A DNA stretch of 64,000 bases from Tepidibacter aestuarii (GTDB lineage: Bacteria; Bacillota; Clostridia; Peptostreptococcales; Peptostreptococcaceae): NCBI RefSeq assembly GCF_934924865.1, contig NZ_OW235315.1, forward strand, positions 496,001-560,000, given 5' to 3'. Positions 1-8,930 of this stretch are shown here, one piece after another (positions within the stretch are counted from its first letter, which is position 1; every line of letters starts with the position of its first letter). The notes under the pieces were generated by a model, which was not told the origin of the DNA, did not search any database, and worked only from the letters and a program-made list of their open reading frames with translations. The position numbers and the translations under genes were made by a program.

Positions 1-203
1 AATCTGCAGAAGAGGTAGCTTATGAACTTGATCAAAATCATGGGATAATGATAAGAGCAGGTCTTCACTGTGCTCCAAGTGCTCATAATGTAATAGGAAC
101 AAAAAAAATAGGAACAGCGAGAATTGGAATAGGGTATTTTAATGAAAAAGAAGATATTGATTTATTTGTAGATGCACTTAAAAAAATAAACAATCAAAAT
201 TAG
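1..203 (+). CDS. Cysteine desulfurase-like class V aminotransferase (C-terminal fragment)
   Basis: The gene enters from the left edge in frame 3 and ends at the TAG at 201-203, so only about 66 C-terminal residues are visible. The stretch RAGLHCAPSAH matches the active-site cysteine loop of class V PLP-dependent aminotransferases of the cysteine desulfurase (Csd/SufS-like) group, and the tail TARIGIGYFN is typical of the family's C-terminal domain. Known members remove sulfur from cysteine for Fe-S assembly or other thiol chemistry. The next gene follows 12 nt later and encodes an Fe-S protein, so the two are probably co-transcribed. Substrate and full domain structure cannot be judged from this fragment. 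Confidence 0.85.
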   Translation, partial: SAEEVAYELDQNHGIMIRAGLHCAPSAHNVIGTKKIGTARIGIGYFNEKEDIDLFVDALKKINNQN

Positions 204-215
204 GGAGGAGATTTT

Positions 216-746
216 TTGTACTTAGAAGAAGTTAAAATGAATTTTATACAACCTTGTACAGCTGATGCTGCAAGAATAAGATTTAAGGCTAAATTTTCAA
301 CCGATATTTCAGAAATATTACCGTATATAAATGCTGTTGTGAAAGATGCTATATATAATAAGAAGGTTCAGAGTTTAACAATAAGAAAAGAATTTAGAAT
401 TATTACGATTTATGGAACTAATTTAGCTGTATCTAAAGCGATTAATGAATCAGAAGCTTATGAAATAATGGATTTAGTAAAAGATTTAGTGAATAAGACC
501 TATGAAAGAAAAGACGAAATAGAGCCTTTATATGAAATGAGAGAAAAACCAGATATTTTACAGGTATACAAATATTTACCAAAATTAAACTGTAAAAAAT
601 GTGGAGAATCAACATGTCTTGCATTTGCATCAAAACTTCTATCGGGTATACAAAAAATAAAAAAATGTGGACATATTTATGAAGAAGCTAATAGGGAAAA
701 CTTAGATAAGGTAGAGAATATGTTGCAGATTATGGGGTATGAATAA
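216..746 (+). CDS. Fe-S domain protein with C-terminal ACS/CODH-type cysteine motif
   Basis: 176 residues. The C-terminal part (about 118-160) contains a CxxCGExxC...C pattern (NCKKCGESTCLAFASKL, then KKCG) like the 4Fe-4S domain of the CO dehydrogenase/acetyl-CoA synthase gamma subunit and related anaerobic proteins. The N-terminal 115 residues have no motif I recognise. The TTG start at 216 is preferred because GGGAGGAG at 203-210 lies at good distance; an in-frame ATG at 237 has no ribosome binding site. It directly follows a cysteine-desulfurase-like gene, which suggests joint work in Fe-S or sulfur metabolism. Exact role unknown. Confidence 0.75.
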   Translation: MYLEEVKMNFIQPCTADAARIRFKAKFSTDISEILPYINAVVKDAIYNKKVQSLTIRKEFRIITIYGTNLAVSKAINESEAYEIMDLVKDLVNKTYERKDEIEPLYEMREKPDILQVYKYLPKLNCKKCGESTCLAFASKLLSGIQKIKKCGHIYEEANRENLDKVENMLQIMGYE

Positions 747-788
747 AAATGGTATAATTAATTAAATTTAGTTTTAGGAGGAGTATAT

Positions 789-1349
789 ATGCATAAGTTT
801 CAGGCAAAGAATAGAAAAAAACTTGATAATGAGTGGAGAAGAAATATAATGCCACCTAAAGAAACTCTTGAGAAACTAGGATTAACTAAAAATGATATTG
901 TTGCTGATATTGGATGTGGAATAGGATATTTTACAATACCAGCGTCTGAGATTAGTGATACGGTTTATGCAATGGATATTTCTAATGAGATGTTAGAGGA
1001 TGTCAAAGAAAAATCTAGCGAGTTAAATATAGATAATGTACAAATAGTGAAAACTGATGAATACGATTTAAAGATAGAGAATGAATCTGTAAGCTTTAGT
1101 ATTTTAGTGAATGTTTTACATGAGATTGAAGATAAAAAAAGATTATTGAAAGAAATAATTAGAATATCAAAAAAAGGTTCTAAAATAGCTATAATTGAAT
1201 GGGATAAAAAAGTAACTGAGATGGGCCCTCCTGTTGATCACAGACTTTCTAAAGAAGAGATAGAAAATTTATTTGGTTATTTGAAATTAGAGGTAAAGAA
1301 AGAACTTGAATTTGAAGATTGTTTTTATGGAATTGTAGGAATTGTATAG
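789..1349 (+). CDS. Class I SAM-dependent methyltransferase
   Basis: 186 residues. Motif I, VADIGCGIGYFTIPA (about residues 37-52), is the glycine-rich SAM-binding loop. It is followed by the acidic strand AMDIS and a post-motif region ILVNVLHEIEDK typical of type-11 methyltransferases. The protein lacks any membrane segment and is probably cytoplasmic. GGAGG sits 6 nt before the ATG. The substrate is unknown; its length and fold suit small-molecule methyltransferases. It may be the last gene of the unit that begins left of the window, since a terminator follows. Confidence 0.8.
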   Translation: MHKFQAKNRKKLDNEWRRNIMPPKETLEKLGLTKNDIVADIGCGIGYFTIPASEISDTVYAMDISNEMLEDVKEKSSELNIDNVQIVKTDEYDLKIENESVSFSILVNVLHEIEDKKRLLKEIIRISKKGSKIAIIEWDKKVTEMGPPVDHRLSKEEIENLFGYLKLEVKKELEFEDCFYGIVGIV

Positions 1350-1373
1350 ATTTAAATAAACTAATTATTATAA

Positions 1374-1424
1374 AAGCATACCAAAAATCCTTCGAGTTGT
1401 TTAAGGAATCTTGGTATGTTTTTT
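1374..1424. terminator. Bidirectional intrinsic terminator
   Basis: A stem formed by GCATACCAAAAATCC and GGAATCTTGGTATG is followed by a T run on + and preceded by an A run that serves the convergent gene on the minus strand. Confidence 0.8.
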
Positions 1425-1791
1425 ATTTTGTCATAGCAAAAATTGCACCTGATATAAATGGAATCAACCAAATAGACCATACTACAATACTAAATTTATG
1501 AAATTTGATTTTCATTTCTTCATTATTTTTTATTAAAACAATTGTTGCCCAAAGTGCGTGTAAAAGCATTAATAGTATTGCCAATAAACCTGTTATGCCA
1601 TGAAAATTCAATTTAAAACCTCCACTAGCTATCTTACCCATAACTATCGTTCCAAGCGTATCAAACACAAGTCCTGTATAAAATACTATTAGATGCCATC
1701 TTTTTAGTTCGCCTTGTTTTTTTTCACTCCAAACCCCTATTGTATAAAATAAAAGAGCCAAATTCATACAAATGATTGCATACATTAACAT
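1423..1791 (-). CDS. HsmA/TIGR03987-type four-helix membrane protein
   Basis: 122 residues with four hydrophobic segments (about 1-20, 33-55, 66-87, 98-119) and conserved-looking histidines at the membrane faces (RWHLIVFY, NFHGITG, LLHALWA). It resembles the small HsmA/TIGR03987 family of integral membrane proteins, whose function is poorly defined. The start has a GGAGGTATT ribosome binding site on the minus strand. It is a single gene, convergent with the methyltransferase and divergent from the PocR/AraC regulator. Confidence 0.6.
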   Translation of the reverse strand: MLMYAIICMNLALLFYTIGVWSEKKQGELKRWHLIVFYTGLVFDTLGTIVMGKIASGGFKLNFHGITGLLAILLMLLHALWATIVLIKNNEEMKIKFHKFSIVVWSIWLIPFISGAIFAMTK

Positions 1792-1951
1792 GTCATTAAT
1801 ACCTCCTAGATAAATTATTAAAATTCAAATATATAAGTTATATTTTTCCCTAGAACTGATATATTAAACAGTTTATTTTATTTTTGAAATATTTTCAAAC
1901 TATATAAATATAATTTATAGAAACAGGTTGAAATTTAGAAAGGTGATATTC

Positions 1952-3226
1952 ATGAACGAAAATGTAGAAGATGCAAATATAGATAAAAACTATTTATTAG
2001 ATGTTTTGTCCAGTTTTTCTAAGGCTACAGGTTTATATATTGATGCTGTAAATAACGAAGGAGAAAGCTATTTTAAAGCAAATAATGTAGAGCGAAGTGA
2101 GTTTTGTAAGTTTATTCGAAGCCATGATAGATGTAATGAAAAATGCAAAGAATCGTATAAAGTAGCAAGTATTGAAGCAGGGAAATGGGAAGAACCATAT
2201 TTTTTTAGATGTCATGCTGGAATAGTAATTTGGGCTGTACCTATTATAATTAAAGGTGTTAGTGTAGGAAGTATAATGTGTGGTCAAGTCTTAATGTGGG
2301 AGCCCGATGAATTTTTCTTTGAAGAACTAAAAGAATTTAATCCATATATTGAAGAATTTGAAACATTAAAAGAAAAAGCTATGAATCTTGAAATAGTATC
2401 TCCGAATAAAACTCAGGCAGTAGCAGATACATTATTTATAGTAGTTAATTATTTAGTTAAAAGAAATATTTGTATTTTAGAAAATAAAGATTCTTCACGG
2501 TTATTGATGCAAAAAATTAGGCAGGAATTAGAGGATAGAAAAAAATCTGATTTTCATAAAAATGATGATTACAATAGTTATTTAAAAAAAGAGAGAAAAT
2601 TATTAAGCTATATTCGATTGGGAGATAAAGTAAAGATAAAAAATACTTTACTAAATCTTTTGGGGGACCTTTATGTTAAAACAGGAGGGGATAAAAATAT
2701 AATAAAATTACGTATTCTAGAATTAGCATCTTTGATTTCAAGGGCTGCAGTAGATGGAGGGTTAGATGCAGAAATTGCAATGACTATGATGGAAGATTTT
2801 AATAAAGAAATTTGTAAAGTTGATAATATAGAATGCTTTTTTTATGAAATATATGATATAACGAGAGATTTTTTAGATAAAATATTTATTTTAGGAGATA
2901 AAAAGCATATTAGTTTATTAAAAAAAGCACGAAATTTCATTATGGAGAACTATTCTAAGACCATAAAAATAGAGGATGTAGCACAATATCTTTTTATAAG
3001 TAAATCTCACTTAAGCAGGTTATTTCGCAAAGAACTAGATTGCACAGTAAATGACTACATTACAAGAGTGAGAGTAGAGAAAGCAGTTGAATTAATGAAA
3101 AAAAGAGAATTAAGTATAAAAGATATTTCAATTAGTGTAGGATTTAAAAGTCAAAGTTATTTTACAAAGGTATTTAAAAAACATATCGATGTTAACCCAG
3201 TTGTATATAGAAATAAATTATTCTAA
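1952..3226 (+). CDS. PocR-domain AraC-family transcriptional regulator
   Basis: 424 residues. Residues about 15-175 match the PocR sensory domain: cysteines in EFCKFIRSHDRCNEKCKES and FFRCHAGI, then the VPIIIKGVSVGSIMCGQVL segment. Residues about 320-424 form a double AraC helix-turn-helix (KIEDVAQYLFISKSHLSRLF and IKDISISVGFKSQSYFTKVF). The ATG at 1952 is chosen because AAGGTG lies 6 nt upstream; the TTG at 1928 lacks a site. The corrinoid protein gene begins 12 nt after its stop, so it probably senses a small metabolite and activates the methyl-transfer genes downstream. PocR domains in other regulators bind small organic molecules; the ligand here is unknown. Confidence 0.88.
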   Translation: MNENVEDANIDKNYLLDVLSSFSKATGLYIDAVNNEGESYFKANNVERSEFCKFIRSHDRCNEKCKESYKVASIEAGKWEEPYFFRCHAGIVIWAVPIIIKGVSVGSIMCGQVLMWEPDEFFFEELKEFNPYIEEFETLKEKAMNLEIVSPNKTQAVADTLFIVVNYLVKRNICILENKDSSRLLMQKIRQELEDRKKSDFHKNDDYNSYLKKERKLLSYIRLGDKVKIKNTLLNLLGDLYVKTGGDKNIIKLRILELASLISRAAVDGGLDAEIAMTMMEDFNKEICKVDNIECFFYEIYDITRDFLDKIFILGDKKHISLLKKARNFIMENYSKTIKIEDVAQYLFISKSHLSRLFRKELDCTVNDYITRVRVEKAVELMKKRELSIKDISISVGFKSQSYFTKVFKKHIDVNPVVYRNKLF

Positions 3227-3238
3227 GGGGGAGTATGA

Positions 3239-3883
3239 GTGTACTATAAAAAAATAAGCGAATGTATAATAAATGGAGATACTGAAGCAGTAATAGAATT
3301 AACAAAAGAGGCTTTAGCTAAGAAATATCCACCTGAGTATATATTAGAAAAAGGTTTAATTTTAGGAATTAATGAAATTGCTAAAAAATTTCGTAAAGAT
3401 AAGGTATTAGTTCCTGAGGTGCTTCTTTCCACTAGAGCTATGAATGCAGGAATTTCTATATTGCAGCCATATTTTAAAGAGTATAAAAGAAATAATAAAG
3501 TAAAAATTGTATTAGGAACAGTTGCCGGAGATTTGCATGATATTGGTAAAAATATGGTGAAAACTATACTTATAGCTAATGGAGCAGATGTAATTGATTT
3601 AGGAGTAAACGTATCTACAAGAGATTTTATAGATACAGTATATAAAGAAAAACCTAATATGCTTATGATGTCAGCTCTGTTAACTACAACTTTACCAGCT
3701 ATGAAAGAAGTCATAGAAGAACTAAAAAATAAAGAGTTAAGAGAAAGTGTAAAAGTCGTTGTTGGTGGAACTCCTGTAACAGAAACTTTTGCAAATAGAA
3801 TAGGAGCAGATTATTACTTTGAAGATGTATTTAAATTGAGAAGTTTTTTAGAAAAAAATTTACATAAGCTTGTGATTGAATAA
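3239..3883 (+). CDS. Corrinoid (methyl-carrier) protein, MttC/MtbC type
   Basis: 214 residues. The N-terminal helical cap (about 1-85, B12-binding domain 1) is followed by a cobalamin-binding Rossmann domain with the signature DLHDIGKNM (about 100-108), where the histidine is the lower cobalt ligand, then a GGTPVT motif near the C-terminus. Such proteins accept a methyl group from a substrate-specific methyltransferase and pass it to a second enzyme. The start is GTG at 3239 with AAGGGGGAG at 3226-3233; the ATG at 3235 is out of frame and stops at once. It lies between its regulator and the MttB-family gene, its likely partner. Confidence 0.92.
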   Translation: MYYKKISECIINGDTEAVIELTKEALAKKYPPEYILEKGLILGINEIAKKFRKDKVLVPEVLLSTRAMNAGISILQPYFKEYKRNNKVKIVLGTVAGDLHDIGKNMVKTILIANGADVIDLGVNVSTRDFIDTVYKEKPNMLMMSALLTTTLPAMKEVIEELKNKELRESVKVVVGGTPVTETFANRIGADYYFEDVFKLRSFLEKNLHKLVIE

Positions 3884-3884
3884 T

Positions 3885-3911
3885 TACCCCGTTTAAAGGG
3901 GATTTTTTTTG
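3885..3911 (+). terminator. Intrinsic terminator
   Basis: Short stem CCCC/GGGG with loop GTTTAAA, followed by eight T. It lies between the corrinoid protein and the methyltransferase genes and could attenuate the downstream genes or separate two transcripts. Confidence 0.75.
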
Positions 3912-4055
3912 TTATCTTTTAATATATTTTGAATAAAATTAATAAAAGCACGATCGAGCAAAAAAAAGCAGGAATAAGCTATTAAATATTAAGTTATATT
4001 TTCATAGTATTAAACAAATGAAATTATAAAAAAACTAAGGGGATGTGAAAATAAT

Positions 4056-5495
4056 ATGAAACCATTATTAAGATTTCTTTCTGATGAAGATTTAAAAAAT
4101 GTTCATAATATGGCTTTAGATATGTTAGAAAATATGGGTATGCAGCTATGCTCAGAAGAAGCACGTGAAATATTGAAAAAAGAAGGAGCGACAGTTGAAG
4201 GTGAAATTGTGAAAATTCCTAGAGAATTAATAGCTAGAGCACTTGAAACTGTTCCAAAGAGAGACGAATTTGTACTTTATGGAAGAACACCAGAAAATGA
4301 CGTAAAAATAAGTGAAGCACCTCCAACATTAGCAGCTATGACTATGGCAACAGCAGTTATTGATCCTGAGACAAGAGAAAGACGCCCTGCTACTAATGAA
4401 GATTTAGCTAAACTTACTAAAATATTAGAAACTTTGGATAACGTAACAATTGCAAGTGGACTTGTTACACCTCAAGATGTGCCTCTTCAAGCTTCTGATT
4501 GGTATACTTGGGCAACAACAATAAAGAATACTACAAAACATATAACAGGTGGAGTAGTTGGTAAAGAAGGCGTTAGAGATGCAGTAAAAATGGCATCACT
4601 AGCAGTAGGTAGCGAAGAAGAATTTTTAAGAAGACCGTTTATATCTGTTTGGGTACTAACTATGCCTCCAATGAAAGTAGATGAGAATACTTTAAATGTA
4701 CTTATGGAAGCTAGTAAATATAAAATACCTTCAGTGATAAGTTCTGGAGGAATACTTGGAATATCTTCACCTATAACTATTGAAAGTGCAATAATTCATA
4801 CTCATGCAGAAACACTTGCTTGTATAGCACTATCTCAGATGGTTAACCCTGGAGCACCTGTAATATATTCAAGTTATGTACGTAGTATGGATATGAAAAC
4901 ACTAAGCGTCGCAATGTCTAGCCCAGAATCGGCCATAATGAAGAGTTGTATGGCAGAATTAGGACTTTACTTAGATCTTCCAACAAAGATGCCATGTAAT
5001 TTACGTGACTCAAAAGTTCTAGATGCACAAACTGGATTTGAAACAGGTATGGTTGGAACTATTGGAGCTTTAACAACAGACTTCTTAGTAGCAATGCAAT
5101 TAGATATGGATTTAGTAGTCGATTATGCAGATCTTCCATACTCTAATGAATGTATGTCTCAGCTGCAAAGGCTAGTAAGAGCATTAGATTTTAATAACAA
5201 GAGAATAGATTTAGATAATATAGAAAAAACTGGACATGGTGGAAGTTTCTTAGGTTCAAAACATACAGTTCGTTACTTCAGAAAAGAGCTATGGAGAGGT
5301 GAATTAACGGAAAGAGGAAATTATGGATCTTGGAAAGATGAAGGAGAAAAAGATATAGCACAAAAATCTTTAGAAAAAGTTCGTGAAATTCTTGAAGAAA
5401 CAAAAAATGTAGAACTTTTAGATAGGGATATACAAGATAAAATAGATGCTATAGCTGAAGCGGCTATAGAAAAAGCAAAGGATATAGTAAGATAA
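4056..5495 (+). CDS. MttB-family (COG5598) corrinoid methyltransferase, non-pyrrolysine
   Basis: 479 residues, continuous without an in-frame amber codon, so it belongs to the non-pyrrolysine part of the trimethylamine methyltransferase family. Characterised relatives of this group demethylate quaternary amines such as glycine betaine, proline betaine or carnitine onto a corrinoid protein. Visible family blocks include NVTIASGLVTPQDVP, NTTKHITGGVVG, ISSGGILGISSPIT and NECMSQLQRLVRA; the C-terminus is GHGGSFLGSKHTV plus a charged helix. A good AAGGGGATG site precedes the ATG. The corrinoid protein lies just upstream and an EamA permease 40 nt downstream. The methylated substrate cannot be deduced from sequence. 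Confidence 0.9.
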   Translation: MKPLLRFLSDEDLKNVHNMALDMLENMGMQLCSEEAREILKKEGATVEGEIVKIPRELIARALETVPKRDEFVLYGRTPENDVKISEAPPTLAAMTMATAVIDPETRERRPATNEDLAKLTKILETLDNVTIASGLVTPQDVPLQASDWYTWATTIKNTTKHITGGVVGKEGVRDAVKMASLAVGSEEEFLRRPFISVWVLTMPPMKVDENTLNVLMEASKYKIPSVISSGGILGISSPITIESAIIHTHAETLACIALSQMVNPGAPVIYSSYVRSMDMKTLSVAMSSPESAIMKSCMAELGLYLDLPTKMPCNLRDSKVLDAQTGFETGMVGTIGALTTDFLVAMQLDMDLVVDYADLPYSNECMSQLQRLVRALDFNNKRIDLDNIEKTGHGGSFLGSKHTVRYFRKELWRGELTERGNYGSWKDEGEKDIAQKSLEKVREILEETKNVELLDRDIQDKIDAIAEAAIEKAKDIVR

Positions 5496-5534
5496 AAAAT
5501 CATGCATAAAAAATATTAAGGATGTGAGCAAAAT

Positions 5535-6443
5535 ATGAATAAAAGCAAAGTCCTTGGTTTGATTGCTATAATTATAGTGGTAACAATATATGGAGTTTCA
5601 TATATTTCTAGAGATGTTATTGATGATTATATGCATGCAACAGTAATAGTTGGATTTCAACTTACTATTATGGCTGTTCTTTTCACTATATATAATGTTG
5701 TGAAAAAGTATAATTTTAAAATAGAAAAATCAGATATATTTATTATATGCTTGTCAGGTTTATTTGGAACAACATTTTTTCATGTATTAACAGTTTTAAG
5801 TATAACTGCTATTGGACCTACTGTATCGTCACTATTATTTGGATTCGCGGCAGTATTTTCATTATTAATAGATACAATATTCTTTAAAAGACCAAAAACG
5901 AAGTTGAGTATTGTTAGTGTGATTGTTTCCTTGATAGGCGTATATATTCTTATGGGAATAGACTTTAATGATTTAGCTTCCACTAACTTTAAAGGATATT
6001 CACTGACCCTTCTTAGTATAATATCATGGGTAGTTTATTGCTTCTTGTCTGATAAGGTCTCCGATAAATATGATAAAACAGTAATGTTAAACTATCAAGC
6101 AGCAGTGGGTGCTGTAACAACATTACCGTTTATATTCGTTTATCCAGTAAGTATGGGACACTTAATGATGGGAAAAGTTATAATAAATCTGATAATTTTA
6201 GGAGTATTCAACTCTACAATAGCGTATTTCTTGAATATATATGCTATAAAAAATATAGGAGTAACTTTATCCAATTTATTTATGAATTTCTTGCCAGTAA
6301 TCACTATAATATTATCTTTATTGTTATATGGAACAATACCATCAATGAATCAGGTCGTAGGAGGGATTATAATAATAACCTCAGTACTATTGTTAAATAA
6401 AGACCAAAATAATATAGAAAGAATAGAGGAGTTAAATAACTAA
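5535..6443 (+). CDS. EamA/DMT-family transporter
   Basis: 302 residues with ten predicted membrane helices in two EamA repeats (about 5-140 and 150-292), ending in a short charged tail. DMT permeases move amino acids, nucleotides or other metabolites. It starts 40 nt after the MttB-family gene with AAGGATGTGAG upstream, so it is probably in the same unit and may carry the methylated substrate or its demethylated product. Related cassettes often use BCCT or ABC betaine transporters, so an EamA protein is a less usual partner. Confidence 0.85.
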   Translation: MNKSKVLGLIAIIIVVTIYGVSYISRDVIDDYMHATVIVGFQLTIMAVLFTIYNVVKKYNFKIEKSDIFIICLSGLFGTTFFHVLTVLSITAIGPTVSSLLFGFAAVFSLLIDTIFFKRPKTKLSIVSVIVSLIGVYILMGIDFNDLASTNFKGYSLTLLSIISWVVYCFLSDKVSDKYDKTVMLNYQAAVGAVTTLPFIFVYPVSMGHLMMGKVIINLIILGVFNSTIAYFLNIYAIKNIGVTLSNLFMNFLPVITIILSLLLYGTIPSMNQVVGGIIIITSVLLLNKDQNNIERIEELNN

Positions 6444-6453
6444 AATACAGTTT

Positions 6454-6485
6454 AAGATCCCTGTTTTAAGGGGTCTATTTTTTTA
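6454..6485 (+). terminator. Intrinsic terminator
   Basis: Stem AGATCCC/GGGGTCT with a small loop and a T run; ends the methyltransferase-transporter unit. Confidence 0.75.
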
Positions 6486-6592
6486 TATATGAAGCAAAAT
6501 TTTATTCAAATTGAAATGTAACATATGGTACATAAATCGTATTGATTAATTGTTATAATTTACATATAAAATAGAAAAAGGGGATAGATAAT

Positions 6593-7012
6593 ATGGCTAA
6601 TATATCAAATTTAAAAAGACAACATATTGAAGTTATAGATACTATAAAAATTATAGATAAGCTTATAAAAAATAATGATTTTGAGAAATATTCAAGTGAT
6701 ATAGCAAAAAATATAAGCATGCTTTCAGGTAAGTTAAAAATACATTTAGATACTGAAGATAAATTTTTATATCCTAAATTAATAAAACATGACAGTACTG
6801 AAGTAAAAGACAAAGCAAATAAATACATAGATGAAATGGGTAATATATGTAAAATATTTATTGAGTATAAAAATAGATTTAATACAAAAAGTAAAATCAC
6901 AAATAATTTAGATGAATTTATAAAAGAATCTAATTATACATTTGATATGATACAAAAGAGAATACATAAAGAAGATATAGATTTATATCCATTGTTGGAA
7001 AAAGTTAATTAA
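6593..7012 (+). CDS. Hemerythrin-like (HHE) protein
   Basis: 139 residues, all helical. Histidines and acids follow the hemerythrin pattern: RQHIEVID, KIHLDTEDKFLYPKL and KRIHKEDIDLYPLL. Such four-helix bundles bind a di-iron centre and handle oxygen, nitric oxide or iron in anaerobes. It is a single gene with an AAAAGGGG site and its own terminator. Function beyond the domain is unknown. Confidence 0.82.
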   Translation: MANISNLKRQHIEVIDTIKIIDKLIKNNDFEKYSSDIAKNISMLSGKLKIHLDTEDKFLYPKLIKHDSTEVKDKANKYIDEMGNICKIFIEYKNRFNTKSKITNNLDEFIKESNYTFDMIQKRIHKEDIDLYPLLEKVN

Positions 7013-7025
7013 GAAAAATAAAGAT

Positions 7026-7070
7026 AAAAACCGGGTGCAATATTAGATAAAATATTGAGCCCGGTTTTTT
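7026..7070 (+). terminator. Intrinsic terminator
   Basis: Long stem AAACCGGGTGCAATATT/AATATTGAGCCCGGTTTTTT; ends the hemerythrin gene. Confidence 0.9.
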
Positions 7071-7148
7071 AAGTCAAAACACTTTTTTATTCGTATTGTT
7101 TTATGTAATCGATTATAATCAATATAAAACAGGGAGGTAATATACTAG

Positions 7149-7685
7149 ATGATAGATGAGAAATTGCAACAAGATATACACAATCGCAATCCTAGAACTT
7201 ATGATTTTCTAATTAATGAATATAGTAAGTTGCTTTGGATCATTGCTTCAGGTGTACTTAAAAATGTTGGAAGTAGAGAAGATATTGAGGACTGTGTAGC
7301 AGAATGTTTTACATATTTATGGGAGCATCCTGAAAAATACGATCACAAAAGGGGAAGTATTAAATCATACTTATGTCTTATTACAAAAAGTAAAGCAATA
7401 GATAAAGTAAGAAAAATAAACAAAAGGACAACTCTTCCATATGATGAAGATTTAAAGGCAGAAACTGATGATATAGAGGAAGTATTAGTGAACAAACAAA
7501 TGATCAATGATATCTATAATTTTGCAAAGAGCCTTAAACAAATGGATAGTGAAATTTTTTTACTTAGATATTTTTATCAGTTAAAACCTAGAGAAATTGC
7601 TGACAAATTAAATATTACATCGAAAGAAGTGAGTAATAGACTATACTATAGCAGAAAATCTTTGCTTACAAAAATTAAATTATAA
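7149..7685 (+). CDS. ECF-type sigma-70 family RNA polymerase sigma factor
   Basis: 178 residues with region 2 (about 14-80; EDIEDCVAECFTYLWEHPEKYD) and region 4 (about 125-176; EIFLLRYFYQLKPREIADKL then the HTH VSNRLYYSRKSL). GGGAGG lies 11 nt before the ATG. The next gene, 15 nt downstream, encodes an RsiV-like membrane anti-sigma, so the pair is a signal-responsive sigma/anti-sigma module. In Bacillus and Clostridioides, RsiV-type partners respond to lysozyme; whether that holds here is inference. Confidence 0.88.
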   Translation: MIDEKLQQDIHNRNPRTYDFLINEYSKLLWIIASGVLKNVGSREDIEDCVAECFTYLWEHPEKYDHKRGSIKSYLCLITKSKAIDKVRKINKRTTLPYDEDLKAETDDIEEVLVNKQMINDIYNFAKSLKQMDSEIFLLRYFYQLKPREIADKLNITSKEVSNRLYYSRKSLLTKIKL

Positions 7686-7700
7686 ATTAGGAGGATAACT

Positions 7701-8615
7701 ATGAAAAAATATGATAACCTGATATCTGAGTTTAGCGAAGAAAATATTGATATGATTGTAAGTGAACTTCCTGAGTTTACAAATGAAAATTTAAATAATA
7801 TAAAAAATAAATTCAGAAAAAAAACTATGAAGAGAGCGAGTAAGTCCAAAAAAATAATTATTAGAAGTCTTACAACAGCTGCTTGTATATGTGCTGTTTT
7901 TGTAGGAATGGTAAATATAGATAATGCATTTGCCGCAAATCTACTGGATGTTCCAGTAATAGGTGATATTGTAAATCTTGTAACCGTTAATAAAATGGCA
8001 CTGTATGATAAATATAAGGAGATAAATATAGAAATACCATCTATTGAAGGACTTGAAGATAATGAAGTTCAAAAGGAAATAAACAGTATTTTAAAAGAAC
8101 GTGCTATAGCTGTTTATGATAAGGCTCTTGAAAATTCGGAGAAAATAAAAGAAGATTCACAGAAAAAAGGATTTTTGACATTCATGCCTGAGATAGTAGA
8201 TCAAAGCTATACATTAATTAGAAACAGTGATGATATATTGTCTTTTAAGGTTGTGACAACTCAAATAAAAGCAAGTGGTTATGAAACAGCTGACTTTTAT
8301 AATGTTGATCTGAAAAACAGCAAATTACTCAATATAAGTAGTTTATTTAATAAGAATTATGATTATATAAGTGTTATAAATAACGAAATAGTAATGAAAA
8401 TGAAAGAAGAAATAGAAAAAGAAGATGCTGGGTATTTTCCAGAAGAATTCAAAACTATAGATGACAAGACTAATTTTTATATAAATAAAAATGGCAAACT
8501 CGTGATAGTTTTTAATGAATATGAAATATCAGCTGGTTATATGGGGATGCCTGAATTTATAATTGATACTTCTGTTTTTGGAAATAACATTTCTGACTTA
8601 GGATATTTGAAATAG
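7701..8615 (+). CDS. RsiV-like membrane anti-sigma factor (DUF3298 domain)
   Basis: 304 residues. An N-terminal cytoplasmic segment of about 50 residues would bind the sigma factor. One membrane helix follows (about 51-73, RSLTTAACICAVFVGMVNI), then an extracytoplasmic region ending in a DUF3298-like domain (about 200-295; FYINKNGKLVIVFNEYEISAG, then GMPEFIID). This order is that of RsiV, whose outer domain binds lysozyme and is cut to free SigV. It is coupled to the ECF sigma gene upstream. A target such as cell-wall modification genes is not visible here. Confidence 0.82.
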   Translation: MKKYDNLISEFSEENIDMIVSELPEFTNENLNNIKNKFRKKTMKRASKSKKIIIRSLTTAACICAVFVGMVNIDNAFAANLLDVPVIGDIVNLVTVNKMALYDKYKEINIEIPSIEGLEDNEVQKEINSILKERAIAVYDKALENSEKIKEDSQKKGFLTFMPEIVDQSYTLIRNSDDILSFKVVTTQIKASGYETADFYNVDLKNSKLLNISSLFNKNYDYISVINNEIVMKMKEEIEKEDAGYFPEEFKTIDDKTNFYINKNGKLVIVFNEYEISAGYMGMPEFIIDTSVFGNNISDLGYLK

Positions 8616-8652
8616 GATATGAGAATAATTGAATAGTTATATTAAAAAAGCC

Positions 8653-8795
8653 ATGGAATGGATTAAAAATATATTTCATGATGAAAATAGAAAGATGATC
8701 GAGATATTTACACTGTATCAAGAATTATTAGAAAAAACGTTAAAGATGATCTAGCTGAACAGCTACAAGAAAAATTAGATAAATTTGCAAAATAA
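8653..8795 (+). pseudogene. Frameshifted small ORF relic
   Basis: Two overlapping reading frames look like one former short gene. Frame A runs from the ATG at 8653 to a TAG at 8752 (begins MEWIKNIFHDENRKM). Frame B runs on to TAA at 8793 (ends LAEQLQEKLDKFAK). A one-base shift near 8700-8740 would join them. No family is recognised and it may be chance. Confidence 0.25.
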
Positions 8796-8802
8796 GATTA
8801 AG

Positions 8803-8832
8803 AAGGCACTCATTTTTCATGAGTGTCTTTGA
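8803..8832 (+). terminator. Intrinsic terminator
   Basis: Stem AAGGCACTCAT/ATGAGTGTCTTT; probably ends the sigma/anti-sigma transcript. Confidence 0.75.
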
Positions 8833-8930
8833 ATTTATTGTAAAATTATAAAAAAACTGTATTACAATATTGTTTTATGTTATATAATGTGTCTTAATAA
8901 ATTATTTTTAGTGTTAAGGAGTTGATTGAA

